Below, in pieces: positions 10,307 to 19,800 of a stretch of DNA of 64,000 bases. Every line of letters starts with the position of its first letter. The first letter of the stretch is position 1. This DNA comes from Xanthobacter oligotrophicus (GTDB lineage: Bacteria; Pseudomonadota; Alphaproteobacteria; Rhizobiales; Xanthobacteraceae): contig NZ_VTTL01000003.1 in assembly GCF_008364685.1 (NCBI RefSeq), positions 186,001 through 250,000 on the forward strand, written 5' to 3'. Below the pieces are notes generated by a model that worked only from the letters and a program-made list of their open reading frames with translations, was not told where the DNA came from and did no database searches. The translations under genes and the position numbers were made by a program.

Positions 10307-11803
10307 ATGCACGCCGCGCGCATCCCAACGGTGGAGGCCGAGGCCGTTTCGGTGCTCAGCCTGCGTCCGGTGGCGGCGACGCTCGGCGTCCTCCTCGCCA
10401 TCCTCGGCGTCGCCATGCTGGTGCCGGCGATGGTGGATTTTGCCACGCGGTCCGGCGGACAGGGCGCCTTCGTCGGCGCCTCGGCCATCACCATCTTCGT
10501 CGGCGTGCTGCTGTGGATGAGCGGTCGCAGCCAGAAGGTCAGCAAGCTCGACCTCAGGCAGGCCTTCCTCCTGACCACCTCGGTCTGGGTGGTGCTGTCG
10601 CTGTTCGCGGCCCTGCCGCTCATGTGGGGCCACTCGCGGCTGTCCTTCACGGCCGCCATGTTCGAGAGCATGTCCGGGCTCACCACCACCGGCGCCAGCG
10701 TGATGTCGGGTCTGGACGCCATGTCGCCCGGCATCCTGTTGTGGCGGGCGCTGCTGCACTGGTTCGGCGGCATCGGCATCGTCGCCATCGCCATCGCGGT
10801 GCTGCCCATGCTCTCCATCGGCGGCATGCAGCTGTTCCGCACGGAATCCTCCGACAAGTCGGAGAAGTTCCTGCCCCGCGCCGGCGCCATCGCCAAGCGC
10901 CTGCTCATCGCCTATGTGTTGCTCACCGCCATCTGCGCCGGATTTTACCTGATGGCGGGGCTGAAGCCCTTCGATGCCGTCACCATCGCCATGTCCACTC
11001 TGTCGAGCGGCGGCTTCGCCAATTCGGACACCTCGATCACCGTGTTCGCCAAGCCGGCGGTGGATTATGTGGCCGTGGTCTTCATGATCGTGGCCGCCCT
11101 GCCCTTCCCGCTCTATGTACGCGCCCTGTCCGGGGACCCGTGGCGCATCTTCTCCAATCCGGAGGTGCGGCTGTTCTTCGCCATCGTGGCGCTGTTCACC
11201 ACCCTCTCCTTCCTGCAGCTCACCTTCAGCGGCGTCGCCTCCGGCGAGACGGCGCTGCGCTGGGCGCTGTTCACGGTCGCTTCGCTCATTTCCACCACCG
11301 GCTTCATGGCGGCGGACTACACCAATTGGGGTACGACCTCGGACGCCATCTTCTTCGTGCTGATGTTCATCGGCGGCTGCACCGGCTCCACCTCCGGCGG
11401 CCTGAAGGCCCTGCGCCTCGCCATCACCGCCAAGGCCATCCGCCAGCACCTGAAGCGCATCTCGTTCCGCGCCGGCGTGTTTCCCCTGCGCTACGGCGGC
11501 GCGCCGGTGGCGGACGACGTGGTCGCCTCGGTACTGTCCTTCGTCTTCCTCTATCTGCTTGCCTTCTTCCTGTTCGGCGTCGCCCTCAACATGCTGGGCC
11601 TCGACCTGAAGACCGCCTTCTCCGCCGCCATCGCCTGCCTTGCCAATGTGGGGCCGGGGCTGGGGCCGCTGGTGGGGCCGGCCTCCAATTACGGCGTCCT
11701 GCCCGATTCCGCCCTGTGGCTGCTCACGGCGGCCATGCTGCTGGGGCGGCTGGAGATCCTGACCGTGCTGGTGCTGTTCCTGCCGCGCTTCTGGGTGCGC
11801 TGA
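10307..11803 (+). CDS. trkH: Trk-type potassium uptake membrane protein TrkH
   Basis: This is the pore subunit of a Trk/Ktr-type K+ importer in the inner membrane, 498 aa. Four pore-loop glycines are visible in sequence order: SGLTTTGASV (about 123-132), STLSSGGFAN, SLISTTGFMA and ACLANVGPGLG. These correspond to the four selectivity-filter repeats of TrkH. AGGGGAAGGGGG precedes the ATG. The cytosolic NAD-binding subunit TrkA is not adjacent, which is common. It is convergent with the SDR gene, separated by a hairpin. Confidence 0.93.
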   Translation: MHAARIPTVEAEAVSVLSLRPVAATLGVLLAILGVAMLVPAMVDFATRSGGQGAFVGASAITIFVGVLLWMSGRSQKVSKLDLRQAFLLTTSVWVVLSLFAALPLMWGHSRLSFTAAMFESMSGLTTTGASVMSGLDAMSPGILLWRALLHWFGGIGIVAIAIAVLPMLSIGGMQLFRTESSDKSEKFLPRAGAIAKRLLIAYVLLTAICAGFYLMAGLKPFDAVTIAMSTLSSGGFANSDTSITVFAKPAVDYVAVVFMIVAALPFPLYVRALSGDPWRIFSNPEVRLFFAIVALFTTLSFLQLTFSGVASGETALRWALFTVASLISTTGFMAADYTNWGTTSDAIFFVLMFIGGCTGSTSGGLKALRLAITAKAIRQHLKRISFRAGVFPLRYGGAPVADDVVASVLSFVFLYLLAFFLFGVALNMLGLDLKTAFSAAIACLANVGPGLGPLVGPASNYGVLPDSALWLLTAAMLLGRLEILTVLVLFLPRFWVR

Positions 11804-11823
11804 GCCGCCCTCACAGCACTGCA

Positions 11824-11847
11824 GCCGCGCGCACAAGCCCGCGCGGC
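11824..11847. terminator. Hairpin between convergent trkH and SDR gene
   Basis: GCCGCGCG and CGCGCGGC form an 8-bp GC stem with an 8-base loop, followed by GTTTG on the plus strand. It sits in the short convergent spacer and could end transcription from both sides. The T-run is weak. Confidence 0.4.
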
Positions 11848-11882
11848 GTTTGAGCGAAAGAACGCGGCAAGAGCGAAGGCGC

Positions 11883-12638
11883 TCAAAAATGCGCCATGTA
11901 GCCGCCATCCACCGCCAGCACATGGCCGGTAACGTAGGAGGCCGCCGGTGACGCGAGAAACACCGCCGCCCCCGCCACCTCGGCCGGCTGCCCCCAGCGA
12001 GCCAGCGACGTGCGGCGCGACAGCCATTCCCCCACCGCCTGGTCGCGCGCCAGCTCGGCATTGGGCTCGGTGAGGAAATAGCCGGGCGCGACGGCGTTCA
12101 CCGTGATGGCATGCGGCCCCAGATCGGCCGCGAGCGCCCGCGTCAACGCCTCCAGCCCGCCCTTCGCGGTGGTGTAGGCGGCATCCCCAGCCCGCGAGAG
12201 CGGCCCGGCGATGGAGGTGATGTTGATGATGCGCCCGCCCTTGCCGCGCGCCACCATGCCTTTCGCCACCTCCCGCGTGAGATGGGCGGGGGCGAACAGG
12301 TCCAGCTCCACCAGCCGGCGGAACGCAGCGTCCTCCATGTCGAGGAAGCCGCGCCGGTCGCGGGCGCCGGCATTGTTGACCAGGATGTGGATGGGCGGCG
12401 CCGCAGCGATCGCCTTGGTGACCGCATCGGCATCGCACACGTCGAGCACGAACGGCTCGGCCTTGCCGCCCTTGCGGATGATGGTGGTCACCGCCGGGCC
12501 GAGGCGTGCGGCGTCCCGGCCGTTCACCAGTACATGGGCCCCCGCCAGCGCGAGGGCGGTGGCGATCTCGAAGCCGAGGCCGGCCACCGAGCCGGTGACG
12601 AGGGCGGTCTGGCCGTCCAGCGAGAAGGGATGGGTCAA
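11883..12638 (-). CDS. Short-chain dehydrogenase/reductase (SDR family)
   Basis: This is a classical SDR oxidoreductase of about 251 aa. It has the cofactor motif TGSVAGLGFEIA near the N-terminus, NNAGA, the catalytic Ser in NITSIAG, and YTTAKGG with catalytic Tyr and Lys. PGYFLTEPNA and the C-terminal ASYVTGHVLAVDGG are also typical. It resembles gluconate 5-dehydrogenase-like SDRs, but the substrate is not identifiable. I place the start at the TTG giving MTHPFSLDGQ, which has GGGAG at good spacing; a GTG 17 codons upstream is the alternative. Confidence 0.88.
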   Translation of the reverse strand: MTHPFSLDGQTALVTGSVAGLGFEIATALALAGAHVLVNGRDAARLGPAVTTIIRKGGKAEPFVLDVCDADAVTKAIAAAPPIHILVNNAGARDRRGFLDMEDAAFRRLVELDLFAPAHLTREVAKGMVARGKGGRIINITSIAGPLSRAGDAAYTTAKGGLEALTRALAADLGPHAITVNAVAPGYFLTEPNAELARDQAVGEWLSRRTSLARWGQPAEVAGAAVFLASPAASYVTGHVLAVDGGYMAHF

Positions 12639-12704
12639 GGCGGGCTCCCGGCCATTGGGCGTGCCCTCCTTTCCTAGCGTCTGGCGCACGCTTCGGCCAA
12701 GCCG

Positions 12705-13829
12705 TCAGGCCAGAACATAGCCCAGCAGCGCGCCGCAGATGGCGCCGAAGAACAGGCCGCCGTCATGCAGCGCCAAAGCGAGGCGGCTGGGCTGGCCGGC
12801 GCGATAGATCCACGCTGTCGCGCCCACAGTGGCCACCGACCAGCCGGCACCCACGCAGATGAGGGCGGCAGTGATGGTCTCCGGCGTCCCCAGGCTCTGG
12901 AGCGGGATGCCGATGGCCACCAGCAGCGCACCTGCCACCGCGATCACGAGGGGCGGCACGCGATCCCCCACGAAGGCGAGTGGCACGGCGGGTGCGTACA
13001 TGGCGGCCACATGCAAGGCGATGAAGCCGAACACCGCCGCCCCGCCGATGCCGCAGCCCACCAGCGCCAGCGGCGCGCCGGACATGACGGTATTCATGCC
13101 GAACCAAGCCGCGCCGCCCACCAGGGTCGGCCACAGGATGGCGGACAAGGGCGCCCGGGCCTTGGGGTGGAACACGGAGGTCGGGTCCGAGGCGAGCATG
13201 ACCGCGACGCCGAGGGAGCAGGTGTGCGCGAGAGCCGCCAGCGCGGCGGCGCCGACCAGGAAGTAAGGCGCGGCGAGCTGTTCGGCGAAGCCCGCGAGCG
13301 TCGGCCCGGCAAAGGCGGCAGCGACACCGCCGGCCAACACGCCGGCTGTGGCGGCGGCGGGCCGCCCGCTCGCGGCGGCGGCCTCGTGCCGGTAGAAGAA
13401 GGAGAAGCCCTGCGCCATGCCGAGCCACAGGGCACCAAGGCACGCCCAGGCGAACTGGCGCTGTATCAGCGCCGCCACCAGCAGCGCCCCGCCGGCGATG
13501 CCCAGCGACGCGCCGAGCGCGAACCCGGTGCGCCGGCCGAACGCATCGCGCAGGAAGGACGCCGGGAAGGAGGCGAGCGCCGCCCCCAGCAGCATGGCCG
13601 CGAACGGCCAGGTGACCAACTCCGGCCGTGGCGCCAGTTGTGCACCGGCGAGCGGCAGGGCGGCGGAGGCCACCGTCTGCGCCAGCACCGCGAAGGCGAA
13701 GCCGAGGGCCAGGCCGAAGGTGGAGACGGGGCGCGGCCCGTTGTCGTTGGCGGGGGCGTCGAGCTGCGGGTCGCAGACGCACACCAGCATGCCCGCGCGG
13801 GGTTCGGGGGCGGAGGCGGTGCGTCTCAT
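12705..13829 (-). CDS. ccoA: CcoA-like MFS copper importer for cbb3 oxidase assembly
   Basis: This 374-aa major facilitator protein is hydrophobic almost throughout from residue 36. Its ATG overlaps the ccoS stop (ATGA), so it is translationally coupled to the cbb3 assembly genes. It carries M-N-T-V-M at residues 245-249 and H-V-A-A-M at 273-277. These have the same M-x3-M and H-x3-M form, and the same 28-residue offset, as the metal-binding motifs of Rhodobacter capsulatus CcoA (M233/M237 and H261/H265), the importer supplying Cu to CcoN. The role is inferred from these motifs plus location; the N-terminal 35 residues include CVCD and may be an extra tail. Confidence 0.8.
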   Translation of the reverse strand: MRRTASAPEPRAGMLVCVCDPQLDAPANDNGPRPVSTFGLALGFAFAVLAQTVASAALPLAGAQLAPRPELVTWPFAAMLLGAALASFPASFLRDAFGRRTGFALGASLGIAGGALLVAALIQRQFAWACLGALWLGMAQGFSFFYRHEAAAASGRPAAATAGVLAGGVAAAFAGPTLAGFAEQLAAPYFLVGAAALAALAHTCSLGVAVMLASDPTSVFHPKARAPLSAILWPTLVGGAAWFGMNTVMSGAPLALVGCGIGGAAVFGFIALHVAAMYAPAVPLAFVGDRVPPLVIAVAGALLVAIGIPLQSLGTPETITAALICVGAGWSVATVGATAWIYRAGQPSRLALALHDGGLFFGAICGALLGYVLA

Positions 13830-14053
13830 GGCTTCGGGGCACCACGGCCGGACAGCCCACCCGCAGACTTGCCCCCCGGAGATTTGCCGGCCGGCGGCTG
13901 GGCCGAACTGGGAAGGTCATCGTCCGACAGGACGCGCACTGCGGCCCCGTCGAGGTCGTCATACTGGCCGCTCTTGAGGCTCCACAGGAAGGCGAAGAGG
14001 CCGGTGAGGCCCAGCAGCAACGCGAGCGGCAGGAGATAGACGAGGACGTTCAC
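13826..14053 (-). CDS. ccoS: cbb3 oxidase assembly protein CcoS
   Basis: CcoS is a small single-pass membrane protein needed for inserting haem b and Cu into CcoN. It is 75 aa here: a hydrophobic helix at about residues 2-23, then the family core LKSGQYDDLDGAAVRVLSDDD, then a Gly/Ser/Pro/Lys-rich tail that is longer than usual. The GTG start overlaps the ccoI stop (GTGA) and the stop overlaps the next gene's ATG, so it is coupled on both sides. Confidence 0.93.
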   Translation of the reverse strand: MNVLVYLLPLALLLGLTGLFAFLWSLKSGQYDDLDGAAVRVLSDDDLPSSAQPPAGKSPGGKSAGGLSGRGAPKP

Positions 14054-16281
14054 GCGGCCGCCTCCTCCAGTGTGCGGACATCGCCGCCGGCAGGGGCCGC
14101 GGCGTCGGTCGCCTCATCCTTGCGCCCCGGCCGCGCCGCGCGCAAGGCGTTGACGGTCACGAGTATGGAAGAGCCGGACATGGCAAGCGCCGCCACCAGC
14201 GGCGTCACAAAGCCGGCGATGGCGAGGGGCACCGCAATCACATTGTAGAGCACGGCGATGGCGAGGTTCTGCCGCATCAGCCGCGCCGCCACCCGCGCCC
14301 CGTCCACCGCCGCCAGCACCGGCGCGAGGCGCCGGCCCAGGAACACCGCATCCGCATGGGCCTGCGTCACCGCCGCGCCGGTGGCGGGGGAGAGGGAAAC
14401 GGTGGCGGCGGCCAGCGCCGGGGCGTCGTTGAGGCCGTCGCCCACCATCAGCACCCGCCGGCCGTCCGCCTTCAGGCGATCGAGCGCGGCAATCTTGTCC
14501 GCGGGCTTCAGGCCCGCGTCCCAATGGGTAATGCCCAGCGCCTGCGCCACGGGAACCACCGCCGCCTCCCGGTCGCCGGAGAGGATGCGCACCTCAAGGC
14601 CACGGGCCTTCAGCGCGGCCACCACCTCCAGCGCGTCCGGCCGCAGGGCCTGTTCCACACCCATGACCAGGGTCTGGGCGCCACGGCGCAGCGCGATCAG
14701 CGATGCGCCGGCCGGCAGGTCGCCGGGCAGGGCCGCGCCGCAGAAGGCGAGGCTGCCGAGGCGCACGACCGCGCCATCCACCACCGCCTCCACGCCCTGC
14801 CCGCTCACTTCGGTCACACCCTCGATGGCCGGCCCGTCGGCACGCGGAGCGAGCGCCCGGGCCAGCGGGTGGCGGCTCGACAAGGCCAGCCGCCCGGCAA
14901 GGCCCACCAGCCCCCGGTCCGCGCCGCGCGGCAAGGCAAGGGCAGGCTCCGGCAGGGTCAGGGTGCCGGTCTTGTCGAACACCACCGTGTCCACGGCGGC
15001 GAGGCGCTCCAGCATGTCGCCGGCATTGATGAGAAGGCCGGCGCGAAACAGGCGGCCGGTGGCCGTCACCTGCACCGCCGGCACGGCGAGCGCCAGCGCA
15101 CAGGGGCAGGTGATGATGAGCACGGCGACCGCGATCATCACCGAATGGTGGAGGCCCGCCCCGGCAAGGAGCCAGCCGATGGCGGAGACCAGCGCCGTGA
15201 GATGCACCATAGGGGCGTAGAGCCGCGCCACCCGGTCGGCGAGGCGCACATAGGCGCCCTTCTCGGCCAGCGCGCCATCCAGCAGGCGCTGCACGTCGTC
15301 CACCAGGGTGTTCTCGCCGCCGGCGGTGACCTTGAGGTGCAGCGCGCCCTCGCCGTTGAGGCTGCCGGCATAAACCGCATCGCCCGCCTTCAGGGCGCGC
15401 GGCAGGGTCTCGCCGGTGACGAGGCTTTCATCGACGCTGGACTGGCCGGAGGCGATGACGCCGTCCGCTGCCACCCGCTCGCCGGGGGCGACGAGGATGG
15501 TGTCGCCCGGCTGCAATGCCTGCACCGGCACCAGCACCGGCACCCCGTCCGCACCGAGACGGTGGGCCATCTCGCCGCGCAGGGCGGCGATGTTGCCGGC
15601 CGTGGCGCGGGTGCGCCGGCGCGCCTCATGGTCGAGATAGCGCCCGGCCAGGAGGAAGAACAGCAGCATGATGGCGCTGTCGAAATAGGCGTGGGGCTGG
15701 CTCAGCGCCGTCTCCAGCACGCTCATGCCCAGCGCCAGGGTGACGCCGATGGTGATGGGCACGTCCATGTTGAGCCGGCCCGAGCGCACCGCCCGGAACG
15801 CGCTCTGGAAGAATGGCTGGCCGGCATAGGCCGCCGCAGGAAGCGCAATGAGCGCCGACACCCAGTGGAAGAAATCCCGCGTCTCCGGCGTGATGTCGGT
15901 GACATTGCCCGACCACACCGAAACCGACAGCAGCATGATATTCATGGCCGCAAAACCCGCGACACCCAGGCAGCGCAGCAGCCAGCGGGCGTGGCGCGCC
16001 TCGCTCTCCTCGGCGCGGCCGGCGAAGGGGTGGGCGCGGTAGCCCAAAGCTTCCAGCTGGCTCACCACCCGGTCCGGCGAGGTCTCCTCGCGCCAGGCGA
16101 CGGTGAGGCGGTGGGTGGAATAATTGAGGCGTGCGCGCACCACGCCCGGCAGCGCCTTCACCCCGTCCTCGATCTCGGCGATGCAGGCGGCGCAGTCGAT
16201 GCCGTCCACGGCGAGGCTCATCTGGGCGAGGCCGTCTTCGGACCGCGCGACGAAAATGGAATAGTCGATCGCCTCAGCCAT
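14050..16281 (-). CDS. ccoI: Copper-translocating P1B-type ATPase CcoI/FixI
   Basis: This P-type ATPase exports Cu for cbb3 oxidase assembly. It is 743 aa from the ATG giving MAEAIDYS. An N-terminal heavy-metal domain has C30-A-A-C33. Membrane helices follow, with the TGE actuator motif in SLVTGETLPRA, the CPC metal site in ITCPCALALAVP, the phosphorylation site DKTGTLT and the hinge GDGLNDAPAL. It lies between ccoH and ccoS in the usual order. An in-frame extension to 16404 is unlikely because the chosen ATG has GGAG before it. Confidence 0.95.
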   Translation of the reverse strand: MAEAIDYSIFVARSEDGLAQMSLAVDGIDCAACIAEIEDGVKALPGVVRARLNYSTHRLTVAWREETSPDRVVSQLEALGYRAHPFAGRAEESEARHARWLLRCLGVAGFAAMNIMLLSVSVWSGNVTDITPETRDFFHWVSALIALPAAAYAGQPFFQSAFRAVRSGRLNMDVPITIGVTLALGMSVLETALSQPHAYFDSAIMLLFFLLAGRYLDHEARRRTRATAGNIAALRGEMAHRLGADGVPVLVPVQALQPGDTILVAPGERVAADGVIASGQSSVDESLVTGETLPRALKAGDAVYAGSLNGEGALHLKVTAGGENTLVDDVQRLLDGALAEKGAYVRLADRVARLYAPMVHLTALVSAIGWLLAGAGLHHSVMIAVAVLIITCPCALALAVPAVQVTATGRLFRAGLLINAGDMLERLAAVDTVVFDKTGTLTLPEPALALPRGADRGLVGLAGRLALSSRHPLARALAPRADGPAIEGVTEVSGQGVEAVVDGAVVRLGSLAFCGAALPGDLPAGASLIALRRGAQTLVMGVEQALRPDALEVVAALKARGLEVRILSGDREAAVVPVAQALGITHWDAGLKPADKIAALDRLKADGRRVLMVGDGLNDAPALAAATVSLSPATGAAVTQAHADAVFLGRRLAPVLAAVDGARVAARLMRQNLAIAVLYNVIAVPLAIAGFVTPLVAALAMSGSSILVTVNALRAARPGRKDEATDAAAPAGGDVRTLEEAAA

Positions 16282-16492
16282 GGCTCCATCCCCGGGGGCT
16301 GCGGGGCCCCGCTGCACCGCGCAGCGGGAAGATGCGGACCCGAATGAGAGAAAAGTACGACAGGCCGGCCGGCGCGACGAACCAACCGGCCTGGTCGTAC
16401 TCAAGGTGCAGGCGACCCTGGACGGATGCCGCCCGGCAGTCTCGATGCCGCCTCGGGAGGCCGGAGGAAGCCGGTTGCCCGTTCACAGCGGC

Positions 16493-16996
16493 TTACGGAA
16501 GCTGCACACGATTTTTGGACCGGAACTGGCGCTCTCCGCCTTGCGCAAAATCAATCACCAGATCCCACTGGCCCGGTCCCGCCGCCGCGGTGGCGCGGTA
16601 GCGGCCGTCGCCGATGGGCTTGAGGTCCAGGTCCACGTCGCGCCGGGCGTCGGTGGGGTGCGCGAGGCGTCCGTCCGGGGTGAGCTGCGACAGGGGCGCC
16701 CCCGAGGGATCGAGCACGCGGATGGTGACCACGCGAGCCTCGTTGCCCGGGGAAGCCAGTTCCACGTTCACGCTCCAGTGCCGCGCGACCTGCTCCTCGG
16801 CGGCGCGGTGCTCGGCGGAGAAGGCGAGCCCGGCCTTGTAGGAACTCTCCGTCTCCACGCCTGCGAACGTGGACACGGCGAAGCGCGCCATGATGACATT
16901 GACCACGATCACCACGCCGAAGAAGGCGAGGAGGATCAAGAGCACCGCCCGGCCGGTCAGCTCACGCGGCTGGCGGGGGACATCAGCATGGGCCAT
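16493..16996 (-). CDS. ccoH: cbb3 oxidase assembly protein CcoH/FixH
   Basis: FixH is a membrane-anchored assembly factor that contacts CcoP and CcoN. There is one transmembrane segment (about residues 17-40), then a periplasmic domain containing ESSYKAGLAFS and GQWDLVIDF, as in other FixH proteins. I chose the ATG with GGGAGG seven bases upstream (167 aa); a GTG at 17032 overlapping the ccoG stop is possible. About 210 bases without a gene separate it from ccoI. Confidence 0.9.
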   Translation of the reverse strand: MAHADVPRQPRELTGRAVLLILLAFFGVVIVVNVIMARFAVSTFAGVETESSYKAGLAFSAEHRAAEEQVARHWSVNVELASPGNEARVVTIRVLDPSGAPLSQLTPDGRLAHPTDARRDVDLDLKPIGDGRYRATAAAGPGQWDLVIDFAQGGERQFRSKNRVQLP

Positions 16997-17028
16997 GTTT
17001 TGCCTCCCGTGTTGGTGCGGTCCGTTGC

Positions 17029-18486
17029 TCACGGGCCGATGAAGTGATCGTTGACCGCCGCCGTCAAGCCCGAAGCCTTGTCGCGGATGCGGAAGGTGAT
17101 GGGCAGGGACGCCTGCGAGGCGAGCTTGTCGCGCGTGGTCACCAGCACGCGGATCTCGCGGGTCTGGTCGGGGCCGATGGTGAGGCCATCGGCATTGTCG
17201 CCGATCACCTCCATGGTCGCGCCGGGCACGCCTTCGGCCGAGAGGGTGAAGGTGCGCTCCTCCAGCTTCTTGTTGATCAGCCGCACCGTATAGGCGTTGC
17301 GGATCGAGCCGTCCGACAGCCGCACGAACAGCGGGTTGCGATCGTGGATGGCGGCGACGCCCTCGGTCGAGCGGCCGATGAGGGAGGTGAGCATCAGCCC
17401 GGCGGCCACGCAGATCAGCACCGCGTAAAGGATGGTGCGCGGGCGGATAATGCGCTGGGTGAAGGACTTGTGGGCAAGCCGCGCCTCAAGGTTCGCCTCG
17501 CTGTCGTAGGAGATCAGGTCGCGCGGGCGGCCGACCTTGTCCATCACCGTGTTGCAGGCATCGATGCACAGGCCGCACTGGATGCAGGGCAACTGCATGC
17601 CAAGGCGGATATCCACGCCCGTGGGGCAGACGGCGACGCACTGGCCGCAGTCGACGCAATCGCCCGCCGGCTGGCCCTTCTCGCGCGCGGCCTCGGCCTT
17701 CTTCAGCGAGCCACGGGGCTCGCCGCGGTCGTAGGCGTAGGTGACATTGAGGGCATATTCGTCCGTGAGCGCGGCCTGGATGCGCGGCCACGGGCACATG
17801 TAGGTGCACACCTGTTCGCGCATGTGGCCGGCGAGCGAATAGGTGGTGAAAGTGAGGATGCCGATGGAGATGTAGGCCACGGCCGGCGCCTGAAAGGTGG
17901 CGAGTTGCACCACAAGGGTCGGCGCATCGGCGAAGTAGAGCACCCAGGCGCCGCCGGTCCACCAGGCGATGAGCAGCCAGATGGAGTGCTTCAGCGTCTT
18001 GTGGGCGAACTTGTCGATGGTCCAGGGCGCCGCATCCGCGCGCATGCGCTCACGCCTGTCGCCCTCGATAAGGCGCTCCACCGCCATGAACAGGTCGGTC
18101 CACACCGTCTGCGGGCACAGGTAGCCGCACCACACGCGCCCGGCCACCGCGTTTATGAGGAACAGGATCAGCGCCGCCAGGATGAGCAGGCCGGCGACGT
18201 AATAGAATTCCTGCGGCCAGATCTCGAGGAAGAAGAAGTAGAAGCGGCTCGATGGGAAGTCGAACAGAACCGCCTGGCTCGGCGCATCGGGACCGCGGTC
18301 CCAGCGCACGAAAGGCAGGAAGTAATAGATGCCGAGCGTGACCGCGAGCACGATCCACTTGATGGTGCGGAACCGGCCGTGCACGCTCTGCGGATAGATC
18401 TGGCGCCGGGCCTCATAGAGCGGGATGTCGTCCGGGTCGGCCACGGCTGCGGCCTTCTGCTCGGATTTCGTGGACAGGGCGGTCAT
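17029..18486 (-). CDS. ccoG: cbb3 oxidase accessory protein CcoG/FixG
   Basis: CcoG is a polyferredoxin-like membrane protein thought to reduce Cu(II) for cbb3 assembly. About five transmembrane helices are visible, with the paired motifs CGYLCPQTVW and CTYMCPWPRIQ. Two 4Fe-4S motifs follow (C-V-D-C-G-Q-C-x3-CP and C-I-Q-C-G-L-C-x3-C), then a C-terminal immunoglobulin-like domain. I chose the ATG giving MTALSTKSEQ (485 aa). An ATG 40 codons upstream has no ribosome site, and its extra sequence looks non-coding. Confidence 0.93.
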   Translation of the reverse strand: MTALSTKSEQKAAAVADPDDIPLYEARRQIYPQSVHGRFRTIKWIVLAVTLGIYYFLPFVRWDRGPDAPSQAVLFDFPSSRFYFFFLEIWPQEFYYVAGLLILAALILFLINAVAGRVWCGYLCPQTVWTDLFMAVERLIEGDRRERMRADAAPWTIDKFAHKTLKHSIWLLIAWWTGGAWVLYFADAPTLVVQLATFQAPAVAYISIGILTFTTYSLAGHMREQVCTYMCPWPRIQAALTDEYALNVTYAYDRGEPRGSLKKAEAAREKGQPAGDCVDCGQCVAVCPTGVDIRLGMQLPCIQCGLCIDACNTVMDKVGRPRDLISYDSEANLEARLAHKSFTQRIIRPRTILYAVLICVAAGLMLTSLIGRSTEGVAAIHDRNPLFVRLSDGSIRNAYTVRLINKKLEERTFTLSAEGVPGATMEVIGDNADGLTIGPDQTREIRVLVTTRDKLASQASLPITFRIRDKASGLTAAVNDHFIGP

Positions 18487-18911
18487 GGGTTGCTTGCCGA
18501 AGGTTGGCCAGCCGCCTCGGGCCGGCGATACGGGTTGAGGGCAGACCCTCGTTGGGTCGGCTCTGGTCTCGGGACATTCGCCCGGCGCCGACACGGCAAC
18601 ATTCATAGCTTAGAATGTTCGATCGGCCCTGCGGGCGAAAGGTCGCGCCGTCGATTGGTCGCGCGACCTTTTGGCTCCCCTTGCGCCCCGCGTCGGCCCC
18701 CCTCGATGCCGGCGCCTGCTCCCCTTTTGCTCCCGCCAGCTGAACAGCGACGGCTCGACCTGATCGGGTTGCCCCGCCCGCATCGACCGATCCGCCTCCA
18801 CCCCGGAAAGAGCACGCGCCGGACCGGGCAACAGCCCTGATCCGGCGCGCTTCACATTTCAGTCTGCGCGCCCGGCCGGCGCGGAGCAAGCCGGACCGCA
18901 GGGCTCACCCG
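18487..18911. other. Non-coding gap between ccoP and ccoG with two hairpins
   Basis: No gene is evident in these 425 bases. A 10-bp inverted repeat (AAGGTCGCGC ... GCGCGACCTT) occupies 18639-18670. A 9-bp stem (CGCGCCGGA ... TCCGGCGCG) lies at 18815-18849, just after ccoP, and is followed on the minus strand by TGCTCTTT, so it may terminate part of the ccoNOQP message. I found no second TTGAT-N4-ATCAA box ahead of ccoG. Confidence 0.5.
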
Positions 18912-19796
18912 TCAGCGACCGCCGCCGAGGGAGTGCACGTAGACAGTGAGCGCCTTGACGGTGGTCGGCTCAAGGCGCGCATGCCAGGCCGGCATCACGT
19001 TGCCGCGGCCGTTGACGATGCCGTACTCGATGGTGGCCTTGTCCGAGCCATAGAGCCAGATGCCATCCGTGAGGTTGGGGGCGCCCAGTTCCTGGTTGCC
19101 CTTGCCGTCGTCGCCATGGCAGGCGGCGCAGTTGGCGGCGTACACTTCCTTGCCCTTGGCGAAATCCGCGCCAGGCTGGGCGATGCCGGACAGGGTGCGC
19201 ACAAAGTCCGCCACCGCCGCGATTTCCGGCTTCTGCAGGATGCCGTCACGGCCGAAGGCGGGCATGGAGCCGGTGCGCGCCTCGGCGTCGCCGGAGCGGA
19301 TGCCGTACTGGATGGTCTGCTGGATCTGCTCCAGCGAACCGCCCCACAGCCAGTCGTCATCGTTGAGGTTGGGGAAGCCCGTGGCCCCGCCACCGCCGGC
19401 GCCGTGACACGGCGCGCAATTGTCGGCGAAGGCGACGCGTCCCTGGGCCCGGGCGAGGGTCAGCAGCGCCGGCGTCTGCTCGATCTGCTCGAGCGAGGCG
19501 GTGGCGAGCTTGGCCGCGCTCTCGGCGCGCAGCGCCTGGAGATCGGCAAGCTGGACCTGGATCGCCGAGCGCGAGTGCCAGCCGAGCAGGCCCGGCGTCG
19601 CCGAGTTGATCAGCGGCCATGCGGGATACAGGATCCAGTAGCCGATGGCCCAGACGATGCAGGCGTACCACACCCACAGCCACCACCGCGGAAGCGGGTT
19701 GTTCAGCTCCGAGATGCCATCCCATTCGTGACCGGTGGTCGAGACGCCGGTTGCGGCATCCACCTTGCCATGGTGGGTATCTTGAGTCGTGCTCAC
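18912..19796 (-). CDS. ccoP: cbb3 cytochrome c oxidase subunit III (CcoP)
   Basis: CcoP is the dihaem cytochrome c subunit that accepts electrons at the periplasmic face. At 294 aa it has the usual length, with a transmembrane helix at about residues 38-60. Two haem c sites are visible: C127-A-P-C130-H131 and C223-A-A-C226-H227, each with a downstream Met (GSMPAFG and NVMPAWH). GTG is the start, four bases after the ccoQ stop. Confidence 0.96.
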   Translation of the reverse strand: MSTTQDTHHGKVDAATGVSTTGHEWDGISELNNPLPRWWLWVWYACIVWAIGYWILYPAWPLINSATPGLLGWHSRSAIQVQLADLQALRAESAAKLATASLEQIEQTPALLTLARAQGRVAFADNCAPCHGAGGGGATGFPNLNDDDWLWGGSLEQIQQTIQYGIRSGDAEARTGSMPAFGRDGILQKPEIAAVADFVRTLSGIAQPGADFAKGKEVYAANCAACHGDDGKGNQELGAPNLTDGIWLYGSDKATIEYGIVNGRGNVMPAWHARLEPTTVKALTVYVHSLGGGR

Positions 19797-19800
19797 GGGA

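Noticed and set aside
10193-12061. 622-codon minus-strand frame across trkH
   Set aside because: Antisense to trkH and overlapping the SDR gene in another frame; composition is shadow-like.
14356-16347. 663-codon plus-strand frame opposite ccoI
   Set aside because: Antisense to a P-type ATPase with full motifs; the product shows no domain.
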